A stretch of DNA of 64,000 nucleotides from Bryobacteraceae bacterium (lineage in GTDB: Bacteria > Acidobacteriota > Terriglobia > Bryobacterales > Bryobacteraceae): contig JAHCHE010000033.1 in the NCBI GenBank assembly GCA_026129905.1, forward strand, positions 20,074 through 84,073. The letters run 5' to 3'. The translations under genes were made by a program, and so were the position numbers. The notes beneath the pieces were generated by a model. The model saw only the letters and a program-made list of their open reading frames with translations, made no database searches and was not told where the DNA came from. Each line of letters starts with the position of its first letter. The first letter of the stretch is position 1. Shown here piece by piece: positions 27,987-36,314 of this stretch.

Positions 27987-28964
27987 TCACAGGACTCCGT
28001 TCGCTTCCGAAGGCGGGGCGGGCTCGCTGGAGACTGGCGGCGTGGCCGGGGCGGGAAGATCGGCGCAGCAGATCCACTGTCGCCAAACCCAAAAAGCCGT
28101 ACCCGCAAACAGCGCGATCGCCGCCGCGGCCCAGGCGAGACGTCTCCGGCCCCGCCGCTGCGCGGTGGTGATGGTCGGCGCTTCCGCCCGCGCCACTTCG
28201 TCTTCCGCAGAGGCAAGCAACGAGATTACCGTGACGTTGTCCTGATTCGAGCGGCCTTTCTCCAGGACCTTTTTCACCAACCGCTCGCAGAATTCCGCAG
28301 TGTTTCCATCGAATTCGGCGACGATCTCCTCGCTCGATAGCGTCTTGGTAAGGCCGTCCGACGCCAGAATCACGCAATCGCCCGGCTCGAGCGGGAACGG
28401 CCGCAGCGTCCGGTCGGCCGGACCCAGGCGCGGAGCGCCCACGTACGTGGTCAGCGATTCGCGTTCGGGATGGCGCCGGGCCATGTCCAGGGTCAACTCG
28501 CCGGTCCGTACGTGATCGAGCAGTTCGGCTTCGAAAGTGTGCTCCCGGGTCAGGAACGTGAGTTCGCCGTCTCGAAGTAACAGGAGCGGACTGTCGCCGA
28601 TGGCAAACCAGTACAACGATGCGTTGTGCGCCACCGCCGCCACCAGCGTTGTGCCGATGTCCCCCGGTTTGCCCGCTCGCTCACCAGATTCGAACACCGC
28701 CTGGTTGGCGGCCGCGGCGGACCGTTTCAGAGCCTCCGGAATCGGCTCATCGGGCCGTTTGGCTTGGTAAGCGGCCAGGAAAGCGGCGATCGCCGCGCGG
28801 CTGGCGGCGTCGCCGAGATCGAGACCTCCGATGCCGTCGGCCACCAGTGCCAGCACGCCGCCGTGGCGCAAGAACGATGCCTCGCTCAGGTCGGAAAAGG
28901 CGAACGCATCCTGCTGCGCCTCGCGGGCGCCGATATGCTGCGCGTTGCCCGGAATAAACTTCAT
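27987..28964 (-). CDS. PP2C-family Ser/Thr protein phosphatase with C-terminal membrane anchor
   Basis: The ATG at 28964 starts MKFIPGNAQHIGAREAQQDA, the normal PP2C opening; a TTG at 29006 is an alternative but sits one base from AGGAG. Motifs are REAQQDAFAF, ALVADGIGGLDLGDAAS, YWFAIGDSPLLLLRDG and CVILASDGLTKTL. Residues of about 265-290 form a membrane helix (LAWAAAAIALFAGTAFWVW) after a basic GRRR, and a proline-rich tail of about 25 residues ends outside. The catalytic domain would face the cytoplasm next to the membrane kinase. It is separated by 94 bases from the next PP2C gene. Confidence 0.9.
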   Translation of the reverse strand: MKFIPGNAQHIGAREAQQDAFAFSDLSEASFLRHGGVLALVADGIGGLDLGDAASRAAIAAFLAAYQAKRPDEPIPEALKRSAAAANQAVFESGERAGKPGDIGTTLVAAVAHNASLYWFAIGDSPLLLLRDGELTFLTREHTFEAELLDHVRTGELTLDMARRHPERESLTTYVGAPRLGPADRTLRPFPLEPGDCVILASDGLTKTLSSEEIVAEFDGNTAEFCERLVKKVLEKGRSNQDNVTVISLLASAEDEVARAEAPTITTAQRRGRRRLAWAAAAIALFAGTAFWVWRQWICCADLPAPATPPVSSEPAPPSEANGVL

Positions 28965-29010
28965 CGCCGCCGTTATCGAGCCGCCCGCCGCCTGATCCGC
29001 CGCCAATCTC

Positions 29011-29562
29011 CTATTGCCAGCTATGGTGATCGCCGCAAAACGGGATGAACATGAGCTGCGTTTGACCGACCTTGATAAGGTCGTCGGCGCGGAGCAGCGC
29101 GGGCGTGTGAACGATACTTCCGTTCAAGTAAACCAATCCCTGCGATTCGCCCGGCAGGAGCCAGAACTTCTTTTCCTGCGGATCGTAAGCGACCACCGCG
29201 TGCTTTTCGCGGGAAACGCTGTCGTCGCCGCCGACGCAGACGTCCATCGTCGAGGCGCGGCCAATGAAGTTCTTGGCCACGCGCAAGCGGTAGTCACGGC
29301 CGCGGTCGGGACCTTCCACGCAAACCAGCCAGCCGACCACCGGATCGAATCCGGTCTTTTCCTCGCGTCCGGAAGGAACGATGCGCCGCGTGACCCCGGC
29401 GGGCGCGGCCACCACCGCCGCCGGCGCCGATCCGTCTTGAACGCGCCGGGTTTTGCCCTCGCTCCCTCCGGCCGGGTCCGGACCAACGCCGCACCAGGGA
29501 CAGATGGTGTGTTTCGCGGCGTCATAGAAGTGGCCCTCGGGGCACCGCATCATGTTCGCCAT
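29011..29562 (-). CDS. Zinc-ribbon plus FHA domain protein
   Basis: AGGAG lies five bases before the ATG at 29562, giving 183 residues. The N-terminus has RCPEGHFYD followed by TICPWCG, a zinc-ribbon-like cluster. After a linker of about 45 residues comes an FHA domain (of about 85-175) with GRDYRLRVAKNFIGRASTMD and VCVGGDDSVSREKHAVVAYD, carrying the phosphothreonine-contacting Arg and Ser-Arg-x-x-His. A threonine-rich part before FHA (KTRRVQDG, VTRRIVP) contains possible kinase targets. FHA domains read phosphothreonine made by the operon's kinase. Confidence 0.88.
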   Translation of the reverse strand: MANMMRCPEGHFYDAAKHTICPWCGVGPDPAGGSEGKTRRVQDGSAPAAVVAAPAGVTRRIVPSGREEKTGFDPVVGWLVCVEGPDRGRDYRLRVAKNFIGRASTMDVCVGGDDSVSREKHAVVAYDPQEKKFWLLPGESQGLVYLNGSIVHTPALLRADDLIKVGQTQLMFIPFCGDHHSWQ

Positions 29563-29587
29563 GCCTTCTCCTTCAAGTCCTCCCCGG

Positions 29588-30022
29588 TCAGGCGCCGCAG
29601 ATCCAGCATTTCCCACCCTTGAGGATCACTGCGCCGCAGACGCAGCGGACCAGCGGCTTGACCGCCGCCTCGGCCGGAGGCGTCGGAGCAGGTTCGGCCC
29701 GCGGCGCAGGCGTCGGCTTCCCGGCTGCGGCAGCCTCAGGCCGCTTCTGCCTGTTCCGGATTGCGTCCAGGAGATCCGCCACGGGCATGGTTACGCCGCC
29801 AAACTGCAGCGTGTCGCCAGGAGCGACGTAAGCCTGCTGGACGGTTTCCTTCTTGCCGTTTCGAATCAGGAAGGTACCGTTGCTGCTGCGGCAATCCGTC
29901 AGCAGAATGCGGCTACCTTCGGAAAGCACAATCTCCGCGTGCAGCCGGCTGACGGAGTCGTCGGCAATGGGGACGTCACAGTTGCGGTCGCGGCCGATCG
30001 TGAACTTCTGTTGCCCTCCCAA
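29588..30022 (-). CDS. FHA domain protein with C-terminal zinc ribbon
   Basis: The TTG at 30022 is preceded by GGGGGAG at six bases and gives 144 residues starting just before the FHA domain; a TTG at 30082 would add 20 residues without a clear signal. FHA motifs are FTIGRDRNCDVPIADDSVSR, LHAEI, and SSNGTFLIRNGKKE. The C-terminus after a Pro/Ala linker has VRCVCGAVILKGGKCWICGA, a second cysteine cluster. It is the first gene of the signalling operon and probably an adaptor that binds phosphorylated kinase or substrates. Confidence 0.85.
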   Translation of the reverse strand: MGGQQKFTIGRDRNCDVPIADDSVSRLHAEIVLSEGSRILLTDCRSSNGTFLIRNGKKETVQQAYVAPGDTLQFGGVTMPVADLLDAIRNRQKRPEAAAAGKPTPAPRAEPAPTPPAEAAVKPLVRCVCGAVILKGGKCWICGA

Positions 30023-30152
30023 GCGGCTCTCCCCCTGACGCGGAACCCAGTTATTCGATGAGAGAATACGCCACCCTCCCAAGGGAAGTCAACCGGAAGC
30101 CGCGACCTGAATCGCGACCTGAAAGCCAGGCCTCTTCCTTCCGCCGACAGCG

Positions 30153-30476
30153 CTATCGCGGCGGCGCGTACCCGCTGGCCGCGGCCTTCTTCATCGCATC
30201 GACGCCCTCGTCCACATCCAGCAGCGGCGTCGTCTTGATCGACTTCACGGCGCCGCCGGCCGAAACGGCCATCGAGAAAGCCGCGGCCGCGGCGTTATCC
30301 GGCGCGTCGATGATCCCCACGATGTCGTACTCGCCGAAGCAGAACCAGGCCTGCTCGAACGTGCTTCCGAGTTTGTCCAGGACCGGCTTCAGCGCGTCCA
30401 GACGGTTCTGGGGTTTCGCAATCAGCTTGGACCACCCTTCGGACGTATAGGCAACCTGCAACAGGAACTTGGCCAT
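30153..30476 (-). CDS. GYD domain protein
   Basis: The 107-residue product matches the GYD-domain family of small alpha/beta proteins: FLLQVAYTSEGWSKLIAKPQ, a central FGEYDIVGIIDAPDNAAAAA (here F-G-E-Y-D in place of G-x-Y-D), and SAGGAVKSIKTTPLLDVDEG. The fold is ferredoxin-like; functions are not established. The gene lies between lnt and the FHA operon on the same strand. Confidence 0.85.
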   Translation of the reverse strand: MAKFLLQVAYTSEGWSKLIAKPQNRLDALKPVLDKLGSTFEQAWFCFGEYDIVGIIDAPDNAAAAAFSMAVSAGGAVKSIKTTPLLDVDEGVDAMKKAAASGYAPPR

Positions 30477-30556
30477 CTTCCCTCCTTGTGCGCGTGGCTG
30501 GCGACGAATCTACCACAAGCGCCTTTGCGGCAGCAAGGGCTACGCGCGCGAAGCGG

Positions 30557-32041
30557 TCAACGGCCCTTGCGGTACGACGGCCATTGCGACGCGGCGACCG
30601 CAAACAGCGAAAGCGCAAGGCATCCCCAGGCAAACCAGTCGCCATAGCGCGTGTAAGGCGTTATCGAACTCTCGTAATTGAAGCCGAACCGTCCCGCTGT
30701 CCGGACGTTGGGCTCCAGTTGCCGCCGTATACGGCCCGCCGGGTCGATCGACACCGAGATCCCGTCATTGGTCGAGCGGATCATCCAGCGCCGGTTCTCC
30801 GCCGCCCGCATTCTCGCGATCAGCAGGTGCTGTTCCCTCGCCGCGGTCCGCCCGAAGTAGCCGTCGTTGGACAGGTTCACAAACACGTCCGCTCCCGCCA
30901 GCGCGAAGCGCCGCACCAGGTGCGGGAAAACCGATTCGTAGCAGATGAACGGACCCACTTTGTGCTCGCCCACCGGCGCCAGAACGACCTGCCGCCCCGG
31001 CGCGAAATCCCCGGCTTCCTTGGTGATCTTGTTCACCCAGCCGAACAGCGGCGGCACAAATTCGCCGAATGGAACCAGGAACATCTTGTCGTACCGCGCC
31101 ACCGGCTTACCTTCCGGCGAGATCAATTGCGCCGAATTCAGCGGCGCCCGGTCCGCGGTAAACGCCACTGTCCCAAAGAGGAAATACGTCCGCGTCACGC
31201 GCGCCAATGAGTCCGCCTCCCGCGCGAAGTCGGGGTCGGACTCATAGTAGAACGGTGCAGGCACTTCCGGCCAGACGATCAGCTCCGGCTTCTTCTCTCC
31301 CGGCCGCAGGGCCGCTTCCGTCGACAGATAGGCCAACTGCTGCCGCAGCGCCATGAACGCCGGCGCCTTCCACTCCTCGTCCAGCGCGATGTTCGGCTGG
31401 ACGCTCACCAACTCCTCGCGCCCCGGTTCCGGACGCGGCAACTGCGGCAGCAGAAACAACCCGGGAATCGCGACCACATACAGCAGTTGTCTTCGCGGCC
31501 TCCGAAGCGCCATGAACGCCAGGGTCGCTGCCAGCAGCGCGAACGCGAAGGAAATTCCGTACACGCCGACGTACGGCGCCAGCCGCATCAAAACGCCCAT
31601 GTCGATGGCCGCGTTGCCCAGCGCCATCCAGGCGAAGCCGAGCGGGCCGTGCGTGCGCTCAATGCCCACCCACAGCGCCGCCACCGCCGGAACGGCCCAG
31701 GGCCTAGGCATCAGGTAGCCGGCCAGCCACGCGAACAGCGCCATGTGCAGCGCCTTCAACACGCAGAACAGCAGGAAGCTCGCCCATCCGCCGGCCTCCC
31801 CCATGCCGCCGTGATAGGCCAGCACAAACTGGATCCAGTAGCAGACGCCGAACCAGTACACGATGCCCGCCGCGCCGCCGACAAGGGCGCGCCGGAGCGG
31901 ACGAGGCTCCCGAGCCAGCGCGATCAGCAAGGGCGCCAGCGCAAACGGCGCCAGCCACGCGAAGCTGAAGCGGGGAAAGATAAGAATGAGAAGAATCGCG
32001 CTGAGGACCGCCAGCAGCAGGTTCCACATGAACGACTTCAT
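30557..32041 (-). CDS. lnt: Apolipoprotein N-acyltransferase
   Basis: The product has about 494 residues (a GTG two codons upstream at 32047 is an alternative start). Six or more membrane segments occupy residues 1-210. A nitrilase-like periplasmic domain follows with the catalytic triad: Glu in ELIVWPEVPAPF, Lys in VARYDKMFLVPFGE and Cys in VGPFICYESVFP. NLSNDGYFGRT and RMRAAENRRWMIRSTNDG are family signatures. Lnt adds the third acyl chain to lipoproteins in the inner membrane, which fits a Gram-negative envelope and the lipoprotein encoded at 36315-37781. Confidence 0.93.
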   Translation of the reverse strand: MKSFMWNLLLAVLSAILLILIFPRFSFAWLAPFALAPLLIALAREPRPLRRALVGGAAGIVYWFGVCYWIQFVLAYHGGMGEAGGWASFLLFCVLKALHMALFAWLAGYLMPRPWAVPAVAALWVGIERTHGPLGFAWMALGNAAIDMGVLMRLAPYVGVYGISFAFALLAATLAFMALRRPRRQLLYVVAIPGLFLLPQLPRPEPGREELVSVQPNIALDEEWKAPAFMALRQQLAYLSTEAALRPGEKKPELIVWPEVPAPFYYESDPDFAREADSLARVTRTYFLFGTVAFTADRAPLNSAQLISPEGKPVARYDKMFLVPFGEFVPPLFGWVNKITKEAGDFAPGRQVVLAPVGEHKVGPFICYESVFPHLVRRFALAGADVFVNLSNDGYFGRTAAREQHLLIARMRAAENRRWMIRSTNDGISVSIDPAGRIRRQLEPNVRTAGRFGFNYESSITPYTRYGDWFAWGCLALSLFAVAASQWPSYRKGR

Positions 32042-32078
32042 TGTCACATGGCGCCACCGGCGATGTTCAGCCGGCGAG

Positions 32079-32252
32079 CTATGTCACCAGCGATACCCCA
32101 AGCGCGATCAACACGAACAGAATCAGCGCGATGACCAGAAAAATGCCGAACACGAGCTTGGCCACCGCGGCGGCGGCGTGCGCAATTCCCGTAAATCCCA
32201 AACCGCCGGCAATCAGCGAAATCACCAGCGCGCCGATGGCAATCTCCAGCAT
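32079..32252 (-). CDS. DUF1328 / UPF0391 small membrane protein
   Basis: The 57-residue product is typical: MLEIAIGALVISLIAGGLGF, then TGIAHAAAAVAKLVFGIFLV, ending with a second hydrophobic helix. These two-helix proteins are widespread, often stress-linked, and without known biochemical function. It is 37 bases upstream of lnt on the same strand. Confidence 0.85.
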   Translation of the reverse strand: MLEIAIGALVISLIAGGLGFTGIAHAAAAVAKLVFGIFLVIALILFVLIALGVSLVT

Positions 32253-32369
32253 GTGTGCCCCCGCTTCCAAGACTTCGGCGCCGCTGCTTCTGTTTCCCGA
32301 ATCGCGGTAAAATCGTTTCACCGCTCCGATCCCTCGGCCGGAAAGACTTTGACTCTCGGATTCTTCGAT

Positions 32370-33683
32370 ATGCGATCGACATTCGTACTTGCAGCCTGCC
32401 TGGCGGCCGTTTCCGCCCCGCGCCTTGGCGCGGCCGATCTCGACGCCGCCGTCCGCGCGGAACTGCCGTCGCTGGAAGCCCTCTACAAACGCCTGCACCA
32501 GAACCCGGAGCTTTCCTACCAGGAAAAGGAGACCTCGGCTCGAATCGCTTCAGAACTGAAGGACGCGGGCTTTGAAGTCACAACGGGCGTAGGCGGGTTC
32601 GGCGTCGTCGGCGTAATGAAGAACGGCCCCGGACCGACGGTGATGGTGCGGACGGACCTCGACGCCCTGCCCGTGATCGAGAAAACAGGCCGGCCCTACG
32701 CCAGCACAGTGCGCACCCGCGACAGCGCCGGCAAAGATGTCGGCGTGATGCACGCCTGCGGACACGACATGCACATGACCTCGTTCGTCGGCGCCGCCCG
32801 CGCATTGGCCAAGCTCAAGGACGGTTGGAGCGGCACGCTTGTCATGATCGGCCAACCGGCCGAAGAGCGCGGCGGCGGCGCGGTGGCGATGCTGAAGGAC
32901 GGATTGTTCAGGCGCTTCCCGAAGCCGGATTACGCCATCGCGCTGCACGCCTCGGCCGGACTCGAGGCCGGGAGCATCGGTTACCGGCAGGGCCCGGTGC
33001 TGGCCAATGTGGATACCATCGACATCACCATCCGCGGCGTGGGCGGCCACGGCGCCTGGCCGCACGCCACCAAGGATCCCATCGTCATCGCGTCCCAGGT
33101 GGTGCTCGCCCTGCAAACCATCGTGAGCCGGGAACTCGATCCGCTCGACTCGGCCGTCGTCACCGTCGGCTCCATCCATGGAGGCTCCAAGCACAACATC
33201 ATCTCGGACCAGGTGGACTTGCAGTTGACCGTCCGCTCCTACAGCGACGAGTCGCGCAAGCAGATTCTGGACGCCATCCGGCGCATCACTGTCAATACCG
33301 CCCGCGCCGCCGGCGTACCGGCCGACCGCGAGCCCGTCGTCCGCATCGACGAGAGCGAATTCACTCCCGCCACCTACAACACGGCGTCTTTGGTCGACCG
33401 GCTTGTACCGTCGTGGAAGAACCTGCTCGGCGGCGAGAAAGTGGTGGAAGTCCAGCCCGTCATGGGGGGCGAAGATTTCTCGCAATTCGGCCGCACAGAC
33501 GACAAGATCCCGATCTGCCTGTTCTGGCTGGGAACCATCGATTCCGAGCGCATTGCGGCGGCGAAAGCCGGAACGCCGCTTCCGGCGCTACACTCGCCCG
33601 AGTACTGGCCGGCCATCCATCCCAGCATCGAAACGGGCGTCAAAGCCACGTCCACCGCGGTCATGGAATTGCTCAGGAAATGA
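32370..33683 (+). CDS. Exported M20-family metallopeptidase / amidohydrolase
   Basis: The ATG at 32370 gives 437 residues with a signal peptide (MRSTFVLAACLAAVSAPRLGA). M20D hallmarks are RLHQNPELSYQEKETSARIA, VMVRTDLDALPV, VGVMHACGHDMHMTSFVGAA (metal His and Asp), QPAEERGGGAVAML (catalytic and metal Glu), AIALHASAG, and the distal metal site VMGGEDFSQF. The dimerisation domain includes GVGGHGAWPH. It probably hydrolyses N-acyl amino acids or dipeptides such as hippurate-type substrates in the periplasm. The next gene, ligD, starts 11 bases downstream. Confidence 0.92.
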   Translation: MRSTFVLAACLAAVSAPRLGAADLDAAVRAELPSLEALYKRLHQNPELSYQEKETSARIASELKDAGFEVTTGVGGFGVVGVMKNGPGPTVMVRTDLDALPVIEKTGRPYASTVRTRDSAGKDVGVMHACGHDMHMTSFVGAARALAKLKDGWSGTLVMIGQPAEERGGGAVAMLKDGLFRRFPKPDYAIALHASAGLEAGSIGYRQGPVLANVDTIDITIRGVGGHGAWPHATKDPIVIASQVVLALQTIVSRELDPLDSAVVTVGSIHGGSKHNIISDQVDLQLTVRSYSDESRKQILDAIRRITVNTARAAGVPADREPVVRIDESEFTPATYNTASLVDRLVPSWKNLLGGEKVVEVQPVMGGEDFSQFGRTDDKIPICLFWLGTIDSERIAAAKAGTPLPALHSPEYWPAIHPSIETGVKATSTAVMELLRK

Positions 33684-33693
33684 CGAACGCTCC

Positions 33694-36222
33694 GTGGCCC
33701 TTGAAGACTATCGCAAGAAGAGGACCTTCGACAAGACGCCCGAACCCGCGGGCGGGCCTTCCACTTCCGCTGGCGCCGGCCCCGTCTTCGTCGTGCAAAA
33801 ACACGCCGCCCGCCGCCTCCATTACGATTTCCGCCTGGAGATCGACGGCGTCCTGAAATCCTGGGCCGTCCCCAAAGGACCCTCGCTCAACCCGGCCGAC
33901 AAGCGCCTCGCCGTGCAGACGGAAGACCACCCGCTCGAGTACGGCAACTTCGAAGGAGAGATCCCTAAGGGCAACTACGGCGCCGGAACGGTTGTACTGT
34001 GGGACCGCGGCGCGTTCGAGGTGGAGGGCGATCTCCCCGCGAGCCGGCAGCTCGAACGCGGCGACATGAAAATTCACCTGACCGGGCACAAGCTGCGCGG
34101 GAGCTTCGCCCTGGTGCGCCTCAAGTCCGGCAAGGACTGGCTGCTCATCAAGCATCGCGATTCCTACGTGGATCCCTCCTGGGACATCGACGCGCACGAC
34201 GGTTCCGTGGCGGGCATCCTGCCGGCGGATCCCTCCGTGCTCGACGGCGCGCGCGAAGCGCCGATGCCCGATCGCGTCGAGGTCATGCTGGCCGTCCTCG
34301 GCAAGGAAGCGTTCTCCGATCCAGACTGGCTGTTCGAGTTGAAGTGGGATGGCATGCGCGCCATCGCCATTATCGACGGCGGCGCGCTGGAACTCCGGTC
34401 GCGCACCTGGCGCAACGTGACCGCGGGCTTCCCGGAACTGGCGATCCTGCCCGAGCGCCTGCAGGCCCGCCGCGCCGTACTCGACGGCGAGATCGTCGTG
34501 CTTGATAGCGAAGGCCGCAGCAACTTCGAGCGGATGCAATCGCGGATGAACGTGGCCCGACCGACGGCCGCTCTCCTGAAAGATGCGCCGGTCGACTACT
34601 ACATCTTCGACATCCTGTACTGCGACGGCTACGATCTCCGGTCCGCGCGGCTCGTGGACCGCAAGCGCTTCCTGCGATCGATTCTCGATCCGCAGCCGCC
34701 CGTCCGTTACTCCGACCACATCGCCGGGCAGGGCGAGGAGTTGTTCAAGGCGGCCTCCCGCAGCGGCGCCGAAGGCATTCTCGCCAAGCGCGCCGACAGC
34801 CCCTATGCCGGCGGAAGAAGCCCGCACTGGATGAAGCTCAAGATCCTGAAGGATCTCGACGCCGTCATCGGCGGATTTACCGCGCCCCGCGGCGGCCGCC
34901 AGTATTTCGGAGCGCTCCTGCTGGGCCTGTACCGCGACGGGAAGCTGGAATTCATCGGCGGCGTCGGAACCGGCTTCACCGGCAAACGCCAGGCGGAGAT
35001 CATGAAACGGCTGGAGCCGCTGGAGACCGCGCGCTGGCCGTTTTCGGCGAAGCCCGACACGCGGGAGCCGGCGCGCTGGGTGGCGCCGAAGCTGGCGGCG
35101 CGAGTGACCTACGGCGAAATGACGGCGGAAAACCGGCTCCGTCAGCCCGTCTTTGTGGCGCTGCGGGACGACCTGAAGCCGGAGGATTGCGTCTTCGCCG
35201 CCGAAGTTACTCCCGCGCCGGCGCCTTCGCCTCCCGAACGCCGCCGGCCCTCGTCTCCCCCGGCCGATCTCGAGCAGGAGTTGCTTCGCGGCCGCGCCGA
35301 GACAGCCCAATTCGACATCGATGGCAAGCCGCTGCGGCTCAGCAATCTGAACAAGGTCTACTTCCCCGAGACCGGCTTCACCAAGCGCCAACTGCTGGCG
35401 TACTACTATCGCGTGGCGCCGTATCTGCTGCCTTTCCTGAAGGACCGGCCGCTCGTGCTGCAGCGACACCCGAATGGAGTAACGTCGCAGGGCTTCTACC
35501 AGAAGGACGCGGGACTCGAGAAACCCGACTGGATCGACACCGTCCGCATCGATTCGGAAGGCTCCGGCAAACAGATCGAGTACTACGTCGCCAACGACCT
35601 GGCTTCCCTCCTCTTCCTGACGAACCTCGGCTGCATCGAGCACAACCCCTGGTCCAGCCGCGCGGACAATCTCGAGCGGCCGGACTACGTTTTCTTCGAT
35701 CTCGACCCCACCGGCGACACGCCTTATGCGACGGTGGTCAAGCTAGCCCGCGCCGTCATGAAGGTGATGGACCGCATCGGCTGCACGGTCTTTTTGAAAA
35801 CCTCCGGCGCCAGCGGCATGCACATCTACCTGCCGCTTGAGCCCGTCTACACGTACGAGCATGTCCGCACCTTCGCGGAGATCATCGCCCGGCTGATCGA
35901 AGCGCAAGCGCCGGACCTGCTGACCTTCGAACGCGCCACCAGCAAGCGGAAGGAAGGCCGCATCTACTTCGATTTTTCCCAGAACGCCTACGGCCGCCCG
36001 CTCGCCTCCGTGTACAGCGTCCGTCCGGTTGCCGCGGCCACGGTCTCGGCGCCCATTTCGCCCGCCGAGCTGAAGCCGAGTCTCACGCCGAAGCGCTTCA
36101 CCCTATCGAACCTGCCCGCGCGCCTGGAGAAGACTGGCGACCTCTGGACCGCGTTCTGGAACCACCGCCAGCGCATCGAGCCCGCCATCGAGCGCCTCCA
36201 CGCCGGCATCGGCGATGAATAG
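33694..36222 (+). CDS. ligD: DNA ligase D (phosphoesterase-ligase-polymerase)
   Basis: A GTG at 33694 gives 842 residues; no strong ribosome-binding site is visible and the start is the least certain part. Domain order is PE-LIG-POL. The 3'-phosphoesterase (about 30-170) has HAARRLHYDFRLEIDG and WAVPKGPSLNP. The ATP ligase (about 210-500) has the nucleotidyl lysine in LFELKWDGMRAIA, then VLDGEIVVLD and EGILAKRADSPYAG. The polymerase/primase (about 550-830) has LSNLNKVYFPETGFTK, FFDLDPTGDTPY and GASGMHIYLPLEP. LigD carries out non-homologous end joining with Ku; no ku gene is in the window. Confidence 0.95.
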   Translation: MALEDYRKKRTFDKTPEPAGGPSTSAGAGPVFVVQKHAARRLHYDFRLEIDGVLKSWAVPKGPSLNPADKRLAVQTEDHPLEYGNFEGEIPKGNYGAGTVVLWDRGAFEVEGDLPASRQLERGDMKIHLTGHKLRGSFALVRLKSGKDWLLIKHRDSYVDPSWDIDAHDGSVAGILPADPSVLDGAREAPMPDRVEVMLAVLGKEAFSDPDWLFELKWDGMRAIAIIDGGALELRSRTWRNVTAGFPELAILPERLQARRAVLDGEIVVLDSEGRSNFERMQSRMNVARPTAALLKDAPVDYYIFDILYCDGYDLRSARLVDRKRFLRSILDPQPPVRYSDHIAGQGEELFKAASRSGAEGILAKRADSPYAGGRSPHWMKLKILKDLDAVIGGFTAPRGGRQYFGALLLGLYRDGKLEFIGGVGTGFTGKRQAEIMKRLEPLETARWPFSAKPDTREPARWVAPKLAARVTYGEMTAENRLRQPVFVALRDDLKPEDCVFAAEVTPAPAPSPPERRRPSSPPADLEQELLRGRAETAQFDIDGKPLRLSNLNKVYFPETGFTKRQLLAYYYRVAPYLLPFLKDRPLVLQRHPNGVTSQGFYQKDAGLEKPDWIDTVRIDSEGSGKQIEYYVANDLASLLFLTNLGCIEHNPWSSRADNLERPDYVFFDLDPTGDTPYATVVKLARAVMKVMDRIGCTVFLKTSGASGMHIYLPLEPVYTYEHVRTFAEIIARLIEAQAPDLLTFERATSKRKEGRIYFDFSQNAYGRPLASVYSVRPVAAATVSAPISPAELKPSLTPKRFTLSNLPARLEKTGDLWTAFWNHRQRIEPAIERLHAGIGDE

Positions 36223-36314
36223 CAGCGCGTGGCCGCGTGGCCGGCATGCTGTCGCAGGGCGCGATGGTGGATGAGATTCTGGAGCGATTGCGGCGTTCAA
36301 AGCGAGGCGCCTGC

